Shown here piece after piece: positions 32,596 through 43,923 of a stretch of 59,603 nucleotides of DNA (within the stretch, counting starts at the first letter, position 1; each line of letters begins with the position of its first letter). Location: contig QWDQ01000090.1 in NCBI GenBank assembly GCA_003868215.1, forward strand, positions 1 through 59,603, read 5' to 3'. The DNA is from Pseudophaeomoniella oleicola. Its lineage: Eukaryota; Ascomycota; Eurotiomycetes; Phaeomoniellales; Phaeomoniellaceae. The translations under genes and the position numbers were made by a program. A model generated the notes under the pieces. It was not told where the DNA came from. It did no database searches and was given only the letters and a program-made list of their open reading frames with translations.

Positions 32596-34830
32596 CTACC
32601 CTCTCCTCGCCCACCTCTCCCCCCTCCTCCTCTGCTCCGCCGCATTCTCCAAATACCCCCTCACCCACTCGCACGCCTCCGCAAACAGCACCAACTCCCG
32701 CTGCCCAGCAACACCCGCGCCCACTCCCTCTCCGATGCCACCGTCAGCACCCAACCCCATCTCACCCCCTGCCGCTCCAGCCACGTCCATCATCCCCGCT
32801 GCCACACCCCCAACGTCCTCGAATTCGAGCGCGAGCGTCATCAGCGTCTCGTAGAGGGGGGGCAGCCAGGAGATGTACGGCGGCAAGTAGCGCGGGAGCG
32901 TCAAGGTTTGGGCGCTCGACGGCACCGAAGCAGGAATGAGCGCGATGCGCGCCGTCACGAGAGCCAGCACCGTTGCATCGAGCGTCGAGAGGGCGCCGAG
33001 GTACCCATCTGCCGGACCTTCGTCTTCTTCGTCGGCGTATCTCGGCGACGGCGGGAACCCGATCATCGTCCTCGTCACATCCAGCAGCGCCGTGATGCAC
33101 GCTTGCAGATGTGCCGCCGACGAGGACGATTCCGAGCCCGTTGCCCCGCCACCGTCGCCGTTGTTGATGTGTCGCTCGATCTGGGGGACGAAGATCGGCA
33201 GGATTTGTTGGAGGTATGTCTCGCGGTAGAGGGGGGCGGCACCCCCGTTGGCTTGTATTTCCGCGAGAACGAGGTCGGTGGTGGTGTCGATGACGGAGAA
33301 ATTTAGGAGGGCGGCGGCCGCGACGGCGCCCTCGGCTTCGGGTGTCAACGGGCCGAGGGTTGGAGAGGCGTCGTCGCCATCGTCGTTGTCGTCGTCGGAG
33401 GAGGAGGTGGAGGTGGTGGTGGTGGTCTCGTCAACATCGCACATTTCAATATCAGAATCCTGTGCGGTTGCTACTGCTGCTGCTGCTGCAGTCGGTGGTG
33501 ACGACGGAGATAAGGTTTCATTATCATCCGCAGCAGCAGCAACAGTAGAATTTGGAGAAGTCGAAGAAAGAGTAGTAGGAGGAGGAGGAAGTGAAGAAGA
33601 TTGAGCTCGTCTCGTAACAGATCGAGTAGTAACCATTGCACCAGCGGTCTTGATCTTCTGCGGAGGACTTTTAACCCCTTTTCTTGCAGTAGCAACACGT
33701 TTCCGAGTTTTAGGAACAGCACCAACAATACCAGACAAATTCGACGTTGTCGTTCTTCTGACTTTCGGTGGTCGACCTCTCTTTCTTTTGAGTACTGGTT
33801 GTTGTTGTTGTGACTGTGGTATTGTCTGATTGTTATTGTTCTGAGCAGTGTCTGCTTTTTGGTGGTGAATTTGTGAATGAATTTGTGAATGAGAATGAGT
33901 CTGAAGTTGAAGACGAGGATTATTGTGTATGTCTGAAGCTGAAGAAAGAGAAGAAGTAAATGCAGCTGTATCAGTCTGATTCGTGTCTTCTGCTTTGTTC
34001 GTAGCTGTCGTATCTGTAACGGAGGAGAAGGATTCTTGTTGATTCAACGACGTTGTCGATAGAGAAAGAGCAGGAATAGTAGAGCTCTCATTCAAATTCA
34101 AAGTTAAAGACGTAGAAGAAGGAGAAGAAGCTATCTTATTTATTTCTTCCTTGTTCGTAGTAGCTGTCGTATCTGTAATAGAGGAGGAGGGTTGTTGATT
34201 CAACGACGTTGTCGATAGAGAAAGAACTGTAGCAGCAGCAGGAGTAGCAGCAACAGAGCTCTCATTCAAATTCAAAGTTGAAGACAAAGTCGTATTCGAA
34301 GAAAAAGAAGGTAACACAGACGTAGAAGAAGAAGAAGTAGAGATGCGAGACGAGCGAATTTTCTTGTTACCGTTGTTACCACCACCGTGAACCCTACTTC
34401 GTCGTTGTGCATGTCCAAGAAGAGGAGGAACAGGAGGAAACGGAGAAGAAGAAGAGGTCAAAGGTGCAGAGCGCGGGCCGTAAAGGGAGATTCGTTTGTT
34501 GTCGTCGACGGTTGCGGTGGCGATGAGGGTTCTTGCTCGATGTGTTCTGGCTAGACCGGGAATAGGAGGAGGAGGAGAGTTGTCTCGCGGGGTGTCATCT
34601 TCATCTTCGTCTTCTTGTTCGTGACTTTGTTGTCTTGTATCTTTCTCCTTTTCTTCCTTTTGATTTCCTTGTGCTGCTGTTTCTGCTGTCTCGCTATCAT
34701 TTCGACTCGTCGACGCCACTTCTCCTATTGCTGCCGTTGTATCTGTCTCTGTGTTTGAGTTGTTGTTTGAACTGAGACTGGTGGAGGCGGAGAAAGGGGC
34801 AACATCTTCAGACTTGTTGTTCGACGACAT
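32596..34830 (-). CDS. AT-hook protein with long Ser/Thr/Asn-rich regions
   Basis: A 744-residue single-exon frame. An AT-hook, KRKRGRPPKVRR, lies near residue 350 and predicts minor-groove binding to AT-rich DNA; a second basic patch, PKTRKRVATARKG, follows. The N-terminal half is low complexity and contains an imperfect internal duplication of about 50 codons, both copies ending LSTTSLNQQ. The last ~230 residues are better ordered: LLNFSVIDTTTDLVLAEI, then YLQQILPIFVPQIERHI and helical blocks with conserved-looking hydrophobics, perhaps a folded orphan domain. C/G-ending codons dominate the C-terminal third. Start ATG at 34830. A chromatin role is inferred from the AT-hook alone. Convergent with the ABC transporter. 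Confidence 0.7.
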   Translation of the reverse strand: MSSNNKSEDVAPFSASTSLSSNNNSNTETDTTAAIGEVASTSRNDSETAETAAQGNQKEEKEKDTRQQSHEQEDEDEDDTPRDNSPPPPIPGLARTHRARTLIATATVDDNKRISLYGPRSAPLTSSSSPFPPVPPLLGHAQRRSRVHGGGNNGNKKIRSSRISTSSSSTSVLPSFSSNTTLSSTLNLNESSVAATPAAATVLSLSTTSLNQQPSSSITDTTATTNKEEINKIASSPSSTSLTLNLNESSTIPALSLSTTSLNQQESFSSVTDTTATNKAEDTNQTDTAAFTSSLSSASDIHNNPRLQLQTHSHSQIHSQIHHQKADTAQNNNNQTIPQSQQQQPVLKRKRGRPPKVRRTTTSNLSGIVGAVPKTRKRVATARKGVKSPPQKIKTAGAMVTTRSVTRRAQSSSLPPPPTTLSSTSPNSTVAAAADDNETLSPSSPPTAAAAAVATAQDSDIEMCDVDETTTTTSTSSSDDDNDDGDDASPTLGPLTPEAEGAVAAAALLNFSVIDTTTDLVLAEIQANGGAAPLYRETYLQQILPIFVPQIERHINNGDGGGATGSESSSSAAHLQACITALLDVTRTMIGFPPSPRYADEEDEGPADGYLGALSTLDATVLALVTARIALIPASVPSSAQTLTLPRYLPPYISWLPPLYETLMTLALEFEDVGGVAAGMMDVAGAAGGEMGLGADGGIGEGVGAGVAGQRELVLFAEACEWVRGYLENAAEQRRRGERWARRG
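33990..34285 (-). repeat. Imperfect ~115-140 bp tandem duplication within the AT-hook gene
   Basis: Copy one about 33990-34105, copy two about 34143-34285. Shared blocks include TTGATTCAACGACGTTGTCG and AGAGCTCTCATTCAAATTC. Both stay in the same reading frame, so the protein carries two copies of the segment. Confidence 0.75.
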
Positions 34831-35705
34831 TGTCTTTGATTTCTGAAGATCTTCGAAGAGGAGAGAAGAGAAACGAAGAGAAGAGAGAAGAGTCCTCTAC
34901 AGAGATACACAGAGAGATGGAAGGACTGTCAAAAGGACACAGAGGAGAGGTATCTCAAGACACACAGACAAGGGCGCTGTCCTCACGGAAGAAGATCAGG
35001 AGAAGATTTTCAAAGGTTCAAAAGTTCAGAGAGATGAAGAAAGAAAGACAGAGCAGGAAGAGAGGCTTTCGATATCTCTTCACGAGGTCTTTCTGTTCAT
35101 GAAAACTGCGAACTATCAAGGAGGTTTTGTGGAAAGAGATGAAGATGAAAGTTGAAAAAGGCGACAATATGAGAAAACCCAGGCACCGACAACGACGTCG
35201 TTTTTTACTTCTATCTATCTGTCTATCTGTCTGTCCCTACGGGGGTTGGTTGCTGGTTGCGAGGGTATTACGCTATTAGGAAAGGAGAAATTGGGGGGGA
35301 GTTACGATATTAGGAAAGGCGGAATAGGTCCACAACAACATCAACAACAGATCTTGTATACCAAACAAGCCGACGACGCGTTGTTGCGTGAAAGGGAAAG
35401 CGAAAAAGCGATGATGGAAATTGGGAGAGACAGCTGGTGTTGTCTGGGTGTTGTTTGGTTTGGTGATAGATGTCGAGGATTCTCATAAGGACAGACAGAT
35501 GGTGGGAGAGTCCGTTGATTGGTTTCACCAGCAGCCCCTTTTCCAGGTGAGGGGAATGTTCTTTTGGAAGGATGTCACAGCACGCAAAGAAGAGAAGGAA
35601 AAAAGAGGTTTTTTGTTTGACGGGATTCGAATACTTTATCAAAAGAAGAAGAAAACGCTGGAAAAGAGGAAGAAAGAAGAAACCCAATGGAACGTCAACC
35701 TTTTT
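34831..35705. other. Intergenic spacer, purine-rich
   Basis: 875 bp between two minus-strand genes. It is GA-rich on the plus strand near 34850-35070 (long leader of the AT-hook gene) and carries a CTATCTGT-type repeat at 35210-35232. No gene supported. Confidence 0.5.
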
Positions 35706-36957
35706 CTAATCTGGTTGCATCCTCCTGTACCCAGCCTTGACCCCGCCACCCGCTGGTGAAGCCTTGATCTCCCACGTGCTCTGCGCTGCATCCATGCTCC
35801 TCAGCGCAATTTCCTCGACGTTCAGCGGACTCTTGGCTCTCAGGCCACTTGACTGTTTCGGGTTCGTCGACGACTTGTGGTCGGTGCCGTATCTCATCGA
35901 CGTGGAGCCGAGGTCGAAGAATCGCGAAAAGAGGGGCTTCAGGGTCGGTAAGGAGGCGCATATGATGCCGAGATTGATTTCTACGGCGGTCCACATCCAG
36001 AGAGTGAAGCCGTGCCCTGACGGGAGAAAAATGTCGTAAGTATGAAAACACAGGGATGATAGAAAAGGGGAAATGAGCTTACATGTGATATCGTAGGTGT
36101 TGTCGACGACGTACCAAACCCAGTAGATACGGAACACACCACCGATGACTACCAGACTTCCCATGGCAAAGATTGCTATCAAAGAGATGCGTTGTCGGAT
36201 TGGGATTTCAACTTTCCACAGTGTCGGCATAGGTAGCAGATAGATGATCAGATCCAACGCCAAATTGTATGCACACGAGGCAATGAGCGGTGCCAACTCA
36301 GGGATACAGCTCCCTTTCGGATCCAAAACGTTCCAGTAATCACTGACCGGCCTACAGAAAGTCAGTCGGTTGCTGAGTAGACGCATACGGGGTCACAAGA
36401 TTCCAGCCACTTACAGACACTGAAAGACCAGCAAAACGACAAAGATCGGTATATAAAGAGCGGAGAAGACCATCAAGGCATAGATCGTATATTTCATCCT
36501 CTTGTTGTGCGCGATCCGAAGGAGTAGAGATAGGAGCGAAAGTTTCGTCATGACAGTCGCGACGATGAACAACATCTGGCACGCCCAACTGATCTGCCGA
36601 GCGGGCTTGAGCTTGTTCGGAGGGAGATCCCAGACATGAACGTTCCAATCGAATCTCTCGGCCGCGAGGCACACGGTGACGGTAAGCCCAATGGTTGGGA
36701 CCTGGATATTCAGTCAGCTAAGAAGAATCGACAAGGTGACGACTCCATTGCCTCACCATAGCGACGAACATGAGCCAGTCATCCCATCCGATATTGCGAA
36801 TCATGAAAGCCCGAACATATGCCCGTAGGACGACAACAACAAAACTCAGAGCCAGCAGACTCGACTCGACTCTCAATAGAAGTGGTCCTCGTGTTTGCGG
36901 ATTGACATAGTTGGGTGTAGGCCAAGTAGCCTGCACTTCTGGCGGAGGAAGATGCAT
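35706..36957 (-). CDS. PTH11-like integral membrane protein, fungal rhodopsin domain
   Basis: A 355-residue seven-span type protein (Fung_rhodopsin domain). Exons are 36957-36757, 36701-36415, 36351-36083 and 36016-35706. Introns are 36702-36756 (GTGAGG..ATCCAG), 36352-36414 (GTAAGT..CTGTAG) and 36017-36082 (GTAAGC..GTCAG), all with consistent phase. Family hallmarks are IGWDDWLMFVAM after span 1-2, LPPNKL and ARQISWACQMLF in the loop and third span, FQCLPVSDYWNV, CIPE, LPMPTLWKVEIPIRQRISL, and YDITWHGFTLWMWTAVEINLGIICASLPTLKPLF. It has no N-terminal CFEM cysteine domain or clear signal peptide. The C-terminal tail is soluble. Relatives such as Pth11 of Magnaporthe act in surface sensing; the ligand here is unknown. 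Confidence 0.88.
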
Positions 36958-38820
36958 CTTGTCCGCCTCGCCTCGGCGTCCTGCGCAGATTTGCTGTCAA
37001 ATTGATAGAGGAGCACGGCGATATCTGGTAATTTACAGAATAGGAAAAGAAGACTGTTCGAGAAGAAGGACCAGGGTAATAAGGAAAAAGCATACACCGG
37101 ATCGGTTCATTTAGACAACGCGATTGGGAAACTGTGCCACTGCTGACAGGTAAAATATTAAGACCGCCACTTACCCACTCTCCCCCAGGTCCAGTTCCTG
37201 TCTGAGAAAGTAAAAGGTGGATGATGCCCACGGCATTGATGGTGTCAGCTCGTCAATTAGGGACGATCGATCCTTGCAACATGCGCATGACGCTGCCGTC
37301 TACACCAATCGCGTAGCCGAACGTTGCTTTGGATCTTCTTTGGTTCCTTAACCCAATGCTTGATATTACTTTCGGTAGCCAGCCCGATGGTCTCCTCGGA
37401 GCACAGGCCTTTCGACATGCCTCGATGGGTGAAGCCAACCAGTGGACTGCTCAGTGGTTCTTCCTAGACGGGAAATGATGGCCATCGGTACAGATCTGGA
37501 AAGTTACTTGTGTAGGCCAAAGGACTCTGCACGATGATTGCCGTGAAGTAATACCAACTCTAGGCATGTCGAACTGCAATATAATTTCCGTAATATGGGC
37601 AAAGGTCTGGGAGATCATTAGGGCGGTCATCCACTACTAACCTCCGCTCTCTCCAAATCAGTGGAACTGTTGAAACACTTGAGCTCGTGGAGGCCAATTG
37701 GTTAAGTTGCTACTACTACGTAGTACGTAGTACTGTTATAAGCGAAGGTAGATCCGGAACAACTGCTGGATCAAGTGTAGTCGGTCAGGGCCCAATGTCG
37801 TCCGACGCGGCTTGTGCAGACTCTCCACTCGCCGAGTCGCCTAGTCTACCGACTGTGCTAAGGTACATAACTCAACGTGTTTCGTGTGCCGTACTTTCGG
37901 ATCATCTAGAAGGCACCAACAGGGAGTAAGACCTAATGGTTCCTGGCCCCATTTAGGCCATAGCAAACATAACACAACGGTTCGCTTAAGTCTCAGGGGA
38001 AAGGGCTGCAATGCCGGGACTGTTGCCGGTTGACGAGAGGCGAGAAACAAGAGGCAGACGTCCTGTTGGACTCGAAGTCACACCACGAGATATGATGATG
38101 ATGATGACGATGATGGTGGTTGAAGTTGATTGAGCGTTCTGTTCTTGATGAGCATATTTTTGATGAGCCTTGGAAATGGGACTGTGCTGCGAACTATAAC
38201 AGTAGACATTAAGACTTGGTCTGTAACTTCGCCGATTTCTGGAGACGATCGGAGTTTCAATTTAATCCCCGACCGGACCCGTGCTATCGGCTGCCCACAG
38301 AAAAGCTTCGTCGTTATACGTAAAAGTAGCCTTGCGACTATGTAACACTGGAAGATTAATCAATTAGCATTGACTAACTTACAGTATCGGCTGTTACGAA
38401 CGCTGAGTTATTACTACTCCTTGGGAGGCTGGAGGCTGAAGGCTGGTCTGACTTCCTTCTTCAGATGATGGAGCCATAGCCCTACTATCGTTTCATGCTC
38501 TATACTACTCGAACCAACATCGCAGCCCGTCTCTTTGCTTTGGAAACATGTTACAGAAATTGGCGTTGATTCAGTCTGTTAGTTACACGTAAGCTGGATT
38601 GGAAGTTCGAGACATATGGACGGCTGTAAATTTGACATAATAATTGAAGTGAGAAGAGAGTAAGTAGGTGGCACCCCAGATTGTTCCTTGATCATGAACT
38701 CCCTGCCCATATTCATCTATTCTCAATATCATAGCATATCAGCCTACAATCTCATTCAATGATCACACATTGTACCTAACCAGTCGAAAATCCCTCTTGG
38801 GACCGAAGAACAACCTCTGG
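36958..38820. other. Long gene-free spacer with palindromic TACGTA cluster
   Basis: 1.86 kb with no supportable gene on either strand. It contains TACTACGTAGTACGTAGTA at 37714-37732 (two overlapping inverted motifs) and an ATG/GAT triplet run at about 38089-38120. It could hide a degraded element, but no terminal repeats were matched. Confidence 0.5.
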
Positions 38821-41589
38821 TCATCTCGAGTCCTCTGTCGAATAAATGCCAGGACGTCGTACCGTTCTCGGGGTTTCCACGTCGCCTCGGAGTGTCTCTG
38901 TAACAAGGCCAACTATGTAGCAGAAGGCCGCCGTTAAAGCCCCTCCAAGTAACACCCTTCTCGTCGTCTCAAAGGGCCCTTGTCGTCGTGGCTCCTTTGG
39001 GCGCCTGTGCTGGCTCCCACTGAACACGGTTTCCTGACGACGCACACGCTGACCGGCGTGGACTTTGGCGCTGTTTGCTCCCTCCAGGCGAATTTTTCCT
39101 GCTGAGTCATTAACTTCATCGTCAACAGGCATTGACATCTCCATAGCCTCAGAGGAGGTCGCAGGTGTATTTTCTTGCACTCGTTTGAGGATGAGAACGT
39201 CTCCACTGCCAGAGAACACTTCATATCCTTGTCGTTCAAGGTCATCTAGGTAAGGCAAAAACTTTGCTGCTTTATCCAAACGAGACAGCACCTTGGCAGG
39301 ATGTATAGGCTTCTGGTAAGAATTCACCATCGAAGATGACATGTCAGCCATATTGATGGCCCCAGTCTCGAAATCGAATGCTAATATCTTGTACGTCGTT
39401 TTCTTCACTTCGTTAAGCGCTGTGTCTTGGGCCGATGTGGTGCTCGGAAGAGAGGCTAGCCGACTTTCCCGGACGGTGCGCTCCGCTGTCCCCAAAAATT
39501 CGTTCAGTTTCCTTATGGCAGAGGCAAGTGCGGCTACTTCTTCTTCTCTCTTTCGGATAGTAGCATCATCCCTCTGCAATGCTAGCAGTTCACTCGAGTC
39601 AGATGGCTCAGGCGAAGCATCTGGTGTCTGAAACTCAAGCTCATTGACGGCCTCGGAGCCCCCTTCAGCGACCACCGGTTGACGGTGATGAGTATCGATC
39701 TTCCCGTATCGCTCTTCGTAAAGCTCTTTGATGGTGTTAGCTACCTTCATATCTCTAAATCTTGAAGCACGATCCTCTTCCTTAGGTGATGCAATAATCT
39801 GAGCCATTTCAAGCGCTGTTGTCTGTGCATCATGATCGGTATTGGCAATGTTTGCAGGATCTGTTTGGCGATGTTCCTCGCTGATTTCGCCGTAATACTC
39901 CTCGTATAGCTCTTTCAATTTTATTGCGATCTTCAAATCTCGGAGTCTAGCTGCACGCTCTTGCTCGCAGGCAGCGGCGGCAGCCTGATGCATTTGTGTC
40001 ATCCTCTCTCTCGCTATTTGTTGCTCTCTTGAAACTGCTAGGGGTGTCTGTTGAGGTACTGCCATGCGAGGTGGGGAAACGGCGGCAGAAGCGCTGGAAA
40101 CTGCTGGATCCACGGAAGATGTTAAATCATATTCCGCAGTGGTGGTGACGGACTCTACAGCTGCAGGACTTTTTTGTGTACTTGGTATTGTACTGTCTTG
40201 GCTGTACTCAGAGTCTGTTCTGTCCACCTCGGCGTCTACGGACAATGTCGTGCTCTTCTTCAAAGGATGACTGGGAGTCAAAAGCTCGTGCTCTGGCTCC
40301 TGATTCTCAAAATTTCTTTCTAAAGCTTTTCTTCTCCTCAGGCTGCCTGGCGTCAAGTCCGAAGCCTCTGAGGAGTGAGCGCCAGCATTCATACGATCTA
40401 AGGCTGGTATCAAACGGCGAGGCGTCTTGGATTCTTCGGTGGTTTCAGGCTTGGTCGTTTTAGTGTCATCACTTATGAAGCCTTCTCTCGACAGCCAGCT
40501 CCGTTTCGTATCTTTCGGCGTATCCAACACGCTACGAGTAATATCCTTGACCCTCGGTGAGCGCTCGTAGGCGGTTCCTGAGAAAAGGGGGGCATCTCTC
40601 TCATTATCACCAGATTCTTTGAGTGAGTATGGTGGATTCATGGGAGGGGATACCGCAATATGATCTGAAGTGAAATCATTCGGTGACGCGGCTGTAGACC
40701 TCGGGGACTCTGCTTTGCTAGTGGCCGAGCTGTCGGCAGCAATCCGCTGCTTCTCTGGAGAGTCCTGCGCTTCGTTATCTGGAGCCTTTTTGGTGGCGCT
40801 ACCAGGCAGAGGTTGTCTAGGTACCTTGCGCATACTGATGGGATCATATACGTAGTCCTCGGCCTCTACGTTAGCTTGTTCCGCTGCGTGCACAGTGGTC
40901 TTTTGTGGGGGTCGGTCGTTTGTAGTGCTATCGTGAACATCTTGCTTAGGTGCAGATGTCGAACTCGGGTCAGGCTGAACTGGATGGTCGTCCTTGTTGG
41001 GCCCTGGTCTACTCGAGGATTTCTCCAGAATTTGACCTTCTTCTGGGGCGTACATGAACCAGGATAAGAACGGATATTTTGACCCTTGTTCAAGACGGCG
41101 GCCAAAGATAGCCCCATAGGGGTCAGAATCGATCTTTCGCTTAAAGGCATCGAACTCCTCTTCGAAAGACATGGGTCCTCTGCAAGGACCGTCGTCAAAT
41201 GATGTTCTTTTTGCGTCTCTGCTATCTCTGTGTATCGCTTTGGGTCCACGCCGATGGTGCTCTAAGGTGACTTTCGCAGGAACAAAATCACTGTTGATGC
41301 AGAGCCTCTTTGCCCAGCGTGGTCCGGACCACGGCCAAAGTGACTGTATTTCATCATCCCCAGGCTCCTTATCCCACATGGCTTTTCTGCGAATACTTCT
41401 AGCATGCCGACTTCTGAAGCGTCGCTGTCGGCGCCGGATATGCTTATCGGAATCTTCCTCGAAATCAGCCGCCGAGTGGTTGGCATTATGGGACCACCAC
41501 CAGAACGAGCGCCGGCCATGATTCAATCTCTGAACCGTGACAATCCGGAGCGGTGTCCGTGGAGCCATGCTGGTGAAAGGCACCAACAT
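38821..41589 (-). CDS. Ser/Thr-rich protein, likely mitochondrial, with C-terminal membrane span
   Basis: A 922-residue single-exon frame resembling fungal orphans annotated as serine-threonine rich. The N-terminus (MAPRTPLRIVTVQRLNHGRR from the second ATG, 41568) is basic, amphipathic and lacks acidic residues, like a mitochondrial presequence. A conserved-looking block FKRKIDSDPYGAIFGRRLEQ is near residue 180. Residues 230-520 are disordered. Two copies of a RAxRxRDxKxAxxIKELYEExYG repeat are at about 540-575 and 605-635. A folded domain follows (YKILAFDFETGAINMADMSS, then VLSRLDKAAKFLPYLDDLE and GSGDVLILKRV). Near the end one hydrophobic span, LLGGALTAAFCYIVGLVTE, suggests membrane anchoring. 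Function unknown. Either ATG may be used. Confidence 0.75.
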   Translation of the reverse strand: MLVPFTSMAPRTPLRIVTVQRLNHGRRSFWWWSHNANHSAADFEEDSDKHIRRRQRRFRSRHARSIRRKAMWDKEPGDDEIQSLWPWSGPRWAKRLCINSDFVPAKVTLEHHRRGPKAIHRDSRDAKRTSFDDGPCRGPMSFEEEFDAFKRKIDSDPYGAIFGRRLEQGSKYPFLSWFMYAPEEGQILEKSSSRPGPNKDDHPVQPDPSSTSAPKQDVHDSTTNDRPPQKTTVHAAEQANVEAEDYVYDPISMRKVPRQPLPGSATKKAPDNEAQDSPEKQRIAADSSATSKAESPRSTAASPNDFTSDHIAVSPPMNPPYSLKESGDNERDAPLFSGTAYERSPRVKDITRSVLDTPKDTKRSWLSREGFISDDTKTTKPETTEESKTPRRLIPALDRMNAGAHSSEASDLTPGSLRRRKALERNFENQEPEHELLTPSHPLKKSTTLSVDAEVDRTDSEYSQDSTIPSTQKSPAAVESVTTTAEYDLTSSVDPAVSSASAAVSPPRMAVPQQTPLAVSREQQIARERMTQMHQAAAAACEQERAARLRDLKIAIKLKELYEEYYGEISEEHRQTDPANIANTDHDAQTTALEMAQIIASPKEEDRASRFRDMKVANTIKELYEERYGKIDTHHRQPVVAEGGSEAVNELEFQTPDASPEPSDSSELLALQRDDATIRKREEEVAALASAIRKLNEFLGTAERTVRESRLASLPSTTSAQDTALNEVKKTTYKILAFDFETGAINMADMSSSMVNSYQKPIHPAKVLSRLDKAAKFLPYLDDLERQGYEVFSGSGDVLILKRVQENTPATSSEAMEMSMPVDDEVNDSAGKIRLEGANSAKVHAGQRVRRQETVFSGSQHRRPKEPRRQGPFETTRRVLLGGALTAAFCYIVGLVTETLRGDVETPRTVRRPGIYSTEDSR

Positions 41590-42258
41590 CTTGGATGTTT
41601 ACAGTATCAAAGGTCCTGATACCGCCTATGGAGCTGATGTCAACCAGATGTCGGACCTCGAGGAACTTGCGGGGCGCTTACCGATAAAGCTGATAAACTA
41701 AGTAGGTGCTGTTACAATAAGCACTTATGCTGACATTTCAGAGGGTCATGGCGGGCCAACTGCCTGTACCGTTCAGCGAAAGTGAAAATAGACCTGTGAT
41801 CACGAGGTAGGTCGATGGATAGCTGGTTGAAGGGATGATAGGTATTTGGTATCACAGTGATAAGGCATATCGAATATACTGTACATATGGGGAATGCGGG
41901 GATGATAGGCAGCCTGATTACTGTACTACGTACCTAGTACTGTATGGTACCCACAGTACCTAAGATAAGGAACGGGAGATAGTGTATCATAGTACTATAC
42001 CTACAGTACTCGCTGTTACGCCATTTCACAACACATGCCAGCATTCAGGATCGTGGCGACAATGACCAGGGGATTGGAAAGGCCCAACACTGCAAAACTT
42101 CAATTGTCAAAAGACTCCAAACATCACCCAAATCCATTAGCCTGGGTATAGTGTTTCAATGCAAATGGTCATCTCCCAAAATGAAAACAATAAAAGACAT
42201 CCGGTTCCCTCGAAAAACGATTGAGGAACCCGTCTACCACAAGACCTTGCCTAAGCCA
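41590..42258. other. Intergenic spacer rich in GTAC motifs
   Basis: 669 bp between minus-strand genes. Many AGTAC/GTACT motifs and one TACTACGTA (41924-41932) are clustered at 41920-42010. No gene. Confidence 0.5.
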
Positions 42259-43923
42259 TTACTCCTCTTCCTTTTTCCTCGTCAATGTATCTACCACACG
42301 GCTATAGAATTTGGCTGCATGTTGCCGTGAAAACGTGATATCCTCCGTAAGATAATCGGGAAGCATTTCCAGAAGATCTCGGTCACGATTGGAATCAAGC
42401 AACGGCATATATAAGAATTCGGTGTCTTCGAAGCTCATAGGTTTTCCGTGGTCATCATGAGCGATGGCAAGTTTGAAGTGCAATGCTAGTTCCCTTGTCA
42501 GCTGAAACTCTCATGGACTAGACTAGTGAGCACTTACTTCCGTTTCTACCCGTTTGAATGCAATCAAACATATCTTCCTCCTCTGTCCGTTTCACCCCGC
42601 GTATGATCAGCCCTGTGAGGTCACTGTACAGATCCTCCTTGAGCTGGGCGTTTTGCGCAGCTTGCGCAGCTTCTGCACTCCCGACCATGACAGTCCGGGT
42701 GGGTACGTTGGTCTTCATAGCACTTCCAGGCGTTCGACCATGGGTACTTTCTACACTGGTGGCTGCTGTCCGTGATGCCGCCAGTTTCGCCTGAAGAGCT
42801 TTGATCTCGTTCTGGGCCGACGCAAGGCTTACAGTAAGCTCCGAAACATTAGAGATTAGTTTCGCATTTTCCGCGTCTTTATCGTGCATGAGGTTCTGAA
42901 GTTTTCGATACTCCTGGGCCATGGACGTCTGCATAGAAAGCTCTTTCTTCAAAGATGTCACCAACTCATTGGATGCTGGAAATGGTTAGTTGATCAAACC
43001 GGACCCATTGAAGCTTTCAGACACTTACCTGAAGTGGTAGCTTCGCACTGTTTCTTCAGCTTCTCTACATTTGCGTTCGCTTCAATGACACCAGCCTCAC
43101 GGAGATTTCGATACTTGAGTTCTATACTCTCGAATTTCCGCGTCATGTCCCCAAGTTTTCGCCTGAGCTGAGGATCGCCGCCAGTCCGCTCAGAATCAGA
43201 TACACTACCCATCCTATGGCGGAGGGTAGTATCATTGCGAATGGGTCGATCAAAACGGATGCCCCTCCCCGCATTTGACTTGAACCCGGACCTGGGTACC
43301 ATGTCACTTGGTGGTTCCGATATTCGTTCTTCTGCCTGTGTGTCTGGGATTCCTTGAAAGTCTTCAAGTTTGGGTTCCTTTCTTGTATTAGTATCGCTAT
43401 TTCGAACGCGCTTCGTGCGAGTGGTTACCTTCGCATTCGAGGCAGGCTTTACACGCCTTGTGTCGGCCTTGAATTTAGGCGCAGCTTTTACAGCTGCCCG
43501 CTCCTTTGGCTTTGAAACCTTGGCCTTCTTCTCTTGTGCTAACGTTCTGGGCGATTCGAGCTCATCATCAGACGGTGCAGCATCTGCCATTACCGAATCA
43601 TCTGGATTTTGCGGAGCCGCTTTCGCTGCATCGGATCTGTAATTTTCGCGAACCTGACCATTGATGTGCTCCTCCAGGGCCTTGCGTTTCGACGCAGATG
43701 GTTTGTTTGCGCGCTTCGTCACACCGTCACCTTCCTGTTTGGGGGCTGCTGTCTTCGGCTTCGTGACTCGATGTTTGGATCCTTTGGGCCGTCCACCCTT
43801 CTTCTTCGATGGCTCTGGAGATGGATTTGGTGGCTCTATTGAGAGTATTGAGTTTTCATCATTGAAATTGGATACATCTTCCATGTCCGAGTCAACGAGA
43901 CTCGCGATTCCTCGTACAGGCAT
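42259..43923 (-). CDS. Csm1/Pcs1 chromosome segregation (monopolin) subunit
   Basis: A 519-residue protein. Exons are 43923-43029, 42975-42538 and 42485-42259; introns 42976-43028 (GTAAGT..TTCCAG, CTAAC branch) and 42486-42537 (GTAAGT..ACTAG, CTGAC branch). The N-terminal ~230 residues are basic and disordered with an AT-hook-like KKKGGRPKGSKHR, probably DNA or chromatin contact. A coiled coil (about 235-390, LRRKLGDMTRKFESIELKY onward) leads to the globular C-terminal Csm1-like domain: LYSDLTGLIIRGVKRTEEEDMFDCIQTG, spliced to LHFKLAIAHDDHG, then EFLYMPLLDSNRDRDLLEMLP and LTEDITFSRQHAAKFYSRVVDTL. In yeasts Csm1/Pcs1 clamps kinetochore microtubule sites or rDNA. The ATG at 43923 is the first ATG; the frame reaches a GTG at 43938. 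It shares a divergent promoter with the Msp1 gene. Confidence 0.88.

Noticed and set aside
32328-32645. 105-codon minus-strand frame with Met/Thr runs
   Set aside because: The product is dictated by a triplet microsatellite and overlaps the end of the AT-hook gene.
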